Positions 62,552 to 64,000 of a DNA stretch of 64,000 bases are shown here, piece after piece. Position 1 is the stretch's first letter. Every line of letters starts with the position of its first letter. Origin of the DNA: Nocardia testacea NBRC 100365 (GTDB lineage Bacteria > Actinomycetota > Actinomycetes > Mycobacteriales > Mycobacteriaceae); contig NZ_BAGJ01000272.1 of NCBI RefSeq assembly GCF_000308775.1, positions 62,001 through 126,000 of the forward strand, given 5' to 3'. The notes beneath the pieces are model-generated. The model was not told the origin of the DNA. It saw nothing but the letters and a program-made list of their open reading frames with translations, and ran no database searches. A program made the position numbers and the translations under genes.

Positions 62552-63641
62552 ATCGGCCCCCTTCGGTCGCGTAGCGGTTGCGCGGACGCGGCAGGCCGAG
62601 CCTGCCGCGCAGGGTGGTGAGCGGAGCCGGGATCCGGCCCAGGAAGGCCGCCAGCGCCAGCGGCCGCAGCACGATCCCGTCCGCGGCGCATTCCCGGTGT
62701 ATTTCCTCGGCCAGCTCCCGCAGCGTGTCCGTGGTCCCCACATGGCGAAGACCGTCCGGACCGGCGGTAGCGGTCCAGCTCTCCAGTTCGTCCACCTCCC
62801 GCGCGGCCTGCGCCGCGGTCGGCGCGAGATGGACCTCGAGATCGAGCAGTACCCGAACCTGCCGGGGATCGCGGCCGGCCGCGGCCACCGCGGACCGCAG
62901 GACCGACCTGCTCTCCGCGGCGGTGGCGGTATCCGGCGCGGTGATCCGGATGAGATCGGCGTACCGCACCGCCGTCCGGGTCGCGTGCGGACCGGAGGCC
63001 CGCACCGCGATCAGCGGCTGCCCCTGCGGTGGGCGCGGTGTGATCGACGGACCCTTCACCGAGAAGTTGTCCCCGGCGAAATCGATGTAGTGCAGTTTGT
63101 CGCGATCGATGAACCGGCCCGAGGAGCTGTCCCGGATCTCCGCGTCGTCCTCCCAGCTGTCCCACAGCCGGGTGACCACCTCGATCGCCTCACCGGCCTC
63201 GTGCCACAGCGAGTCCTCGGATTGCTCGGCTTTGCGGCCGAACAACCGGGCCTGCGCGGCGCCCGGCGAGACCGTCACCTCCCAGCCCGCACGGCCGAAG
63301 GTCGCGTAGTCGAGGCTCGCGATCGCCTTGGACAGATGGAAGGGTTCGGTATGGGTGACCGGGGCCTGCGGGATCACGCCGAGCCGCGTGGTCGTCGTCG
63401 CGATCCGGGCGGCGATACCGACCGCTTCGAGGCGGCCGCGCGCGCCGGCGGATTGCAGGGCGAAGGAATCCGGCAGGAAGACCAGATCCAGGCCCGCCCG
63501 ATCCAGGGCGGCCGCCGCGTCGACCCAGTACCCGGCGGTGAAGAGGTCTTCGGCCCGCGAGTCCGCGCGCCGCCAGGAGGCGGGATGCACTCCGGTACCG
63601 GCCACTTCGACGGCGAACAGCAGGGGTGGCACCTGTGTCAT
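62529..63641 (-). CDS. LLM-class flavin-dependent oxidoreductase, NtaA-like
   Basis: 370 residues, shorter than most NtaA/DszA members: AALDRAGLDLVFLPDSFALQ, LGVIPQAPVTHTEPFHLSKA, FGRAGWEVTVSPGAAQARLF, DSWEDDAEIRDSSSGRFIDR. It is probably a flavin-dependent monooxygenase of the same pathway. Its ATG overlaps the ABC ATPase stop (ATGA) and its 3' end overlaps the next gene, so all are cotranscribed with the transporter. Confidence 0.87.
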   Translation of the reverse strand: MTQVPPLLFAVEVAGTGVHPASWRRADSRAEDLFTAGYWVDAAAALDRAGLDLVFLPDSFALQSAGARGRLEAVGIAARIATTTTRLGVIPQAPVTHTEPFHLSKAIASLDYATFGRAGWEVTVSPGAAQARLFGRKAEQSEDSLWHEAGEAIEVVTRLWDSWEDDAEIRDSSSGRFIDRDKLHYIDFAGDNFSVKGPSITPRPPQGQPLIAVRASGPHATRTAVRYADLIRITAPDTATAAESRSVLRSAVAAAGRDPRQVRVLLDLEVHLAPTAAQAAREVDELESWTATAGPDGLRHVGTTDTLRELAEEIHRECAADGIVLRPLALAAFLGRIPAPLTTLRGRLGLPRPRNRYATEGGRYAEDAVG

Positions 63642-64000
63642 CAGGCGGTCCTTTCTCTCGGCCGGTAGCGGCGCGCGGCCCCCGGCACCGCCAGCAACAG
63701 TTCCCGGGTGAACTCGTGCCGCGGCGCTTCGAAGATCTCCGCGGTCCGGCCCGTCTCCACGATGCGCCCCGCCCGCATGACCGCGACCCGGTCGCTCATC
63801 CCGCGGACCACCGCGAGATCGTGGGAGACGAACAGATAGCTCAGCGACAGTTCGGCCTGCAGAGCGTCGAGCAGCGTCAGGATCTGCTCCTGCACCGAGA
63901 CATCCAGCGCGGACACCGGTTCGTCGAGGATCACCAGGTCCGGGCGCAGGGCCAGCGCGCGGGCGATGGCCACCCGCTGGCGCTGGCCGCCCGACAGTTC
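63641..64000 (-). CDS. peptide/opine-type ABC transporter ATPase, 5' end outside window
   Basis: The last 119 codons of a DppD/DppF-type ATPase: signature [15 protein letters not shown] at the window edge, Walker [15 protein letters not shown], switch His FVSHDLAVV and a C-terminal [16 protein letters not shown]. This class imports oligopeptides, nickel or, in sulfur clusters, organosulfur compounds. Coupling to three luciferase-like monooxygenases favours a sulfur or xenobiotic substrate. The other subunits must lie beyond 64000. Confidence 0.92.
   Translation of the reverse strand, partial: ELSGGQRQRVAIARALALRPDLVILDEPVSALDVSVQEQILTLLDALQAELSLSYLFVSHDLAVVRGMSDRVAVMRAGRIVETGRTAEIFEAPRHEFTRELLLAVPGAARRYRPRERTA

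Overview
The window is very GC-rich, densely packed and codes on both strands. Its gene content points to a mycolic-acid actinomycete of the order Mycobacteriales, most likely Nocardia or a near relative such as Rhodococcus. Markers are a PknK-type kinase-regulator, an EthA/MymA-type Baeyer-Villiger monooxygenase next to a VirS-type AraC regulator, an actinobacterial AlkB-rubredoxin operon, F420-type luciferase-like oxidoreductases, an ECF42 sigma factor with a DGPF partner, and a stand-alone LigD polymerase domain. I saw no rRNA, tRNA, CRISPR array, insertion sequence or prophage.

Layout. 0-8.9 kb: a partial alpha/beta hydrolase divergent from a GAF-domain regulator, DoxX, a flavin reductase, a lipoprotein, an oxidoreductase/TetR pair with two matching operators, and an isochorismatase-fold hydrolase divergent from a second TetR. 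9-18 kb: pknK divergent from ctaD, then the DGPF/ECF42 pair with an SRPBCC gene and a zinc alcohol dehydrogenase. 18-29 kb: a membrane protein, the monooxygenase/AraC divergent pair, a ThDP enzyme, a GntR regulator coupled to a soluble Cache-domain protein, a HisN-like protein lacking a metal ligand, a 5'-damaged luciferase-like gene and an acyl-CoA synthetase. 29-36 kb: small SnoaL and thioesterase genes mixed with gene remnants (ZIP transporter, metallo-beta-lactamase, AMP-ligase), then hemerythrin and Mn-catalase. 36-42 kb: a PucR regulator, the alkB-rubA-rubB operon with a divergent TetR and a readable promoter/operator, a DUF35 protein, and a luciferase-like enzyme divergent from LysR. 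42-52 kb: sulfatase, a three-gene cell-envelope cluster, an MFS remnant, an APC permease, a family 39 glycosyltransferase, a LigD polymerase and PhoD phosphatase. 52-64 kb: organosulfur scavenging, with an Ssu-type ABC transporter and monooxygenase, then SDR, GNAT, MarR and SDR genes, then three more luciferase-like monooxygenases coupled to a peptide-type ABC ATPase that runs off the window.

How the parts work together. Three catabolic themes recur: n-alkane oxidation (AlkB and two rubredoxins, FadD, ThDP enzyme, zinc ADH), sulfur scavenging from organic sulfonates and sulfate esters (sulfatase, Ssu-like operon, DszA/NtaA-like enzymes), and oxidative-stress protection (Mn-catalase, hemerythrin, ECF42 module). 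Several divergent regulator/target pairs carry clear inverted repeats between them, and these are annotated individually. At least six genes are truncated, internally deleted, degenerate or frameshifted, five of them between 26 and 47 kb, so this stretch is an accessory region in decay. The most interesting features are the GntR-Cache module, the co-location of PknK, VirS-type and MymA/EthA-type genes, and the readable alkB promoter/operator.
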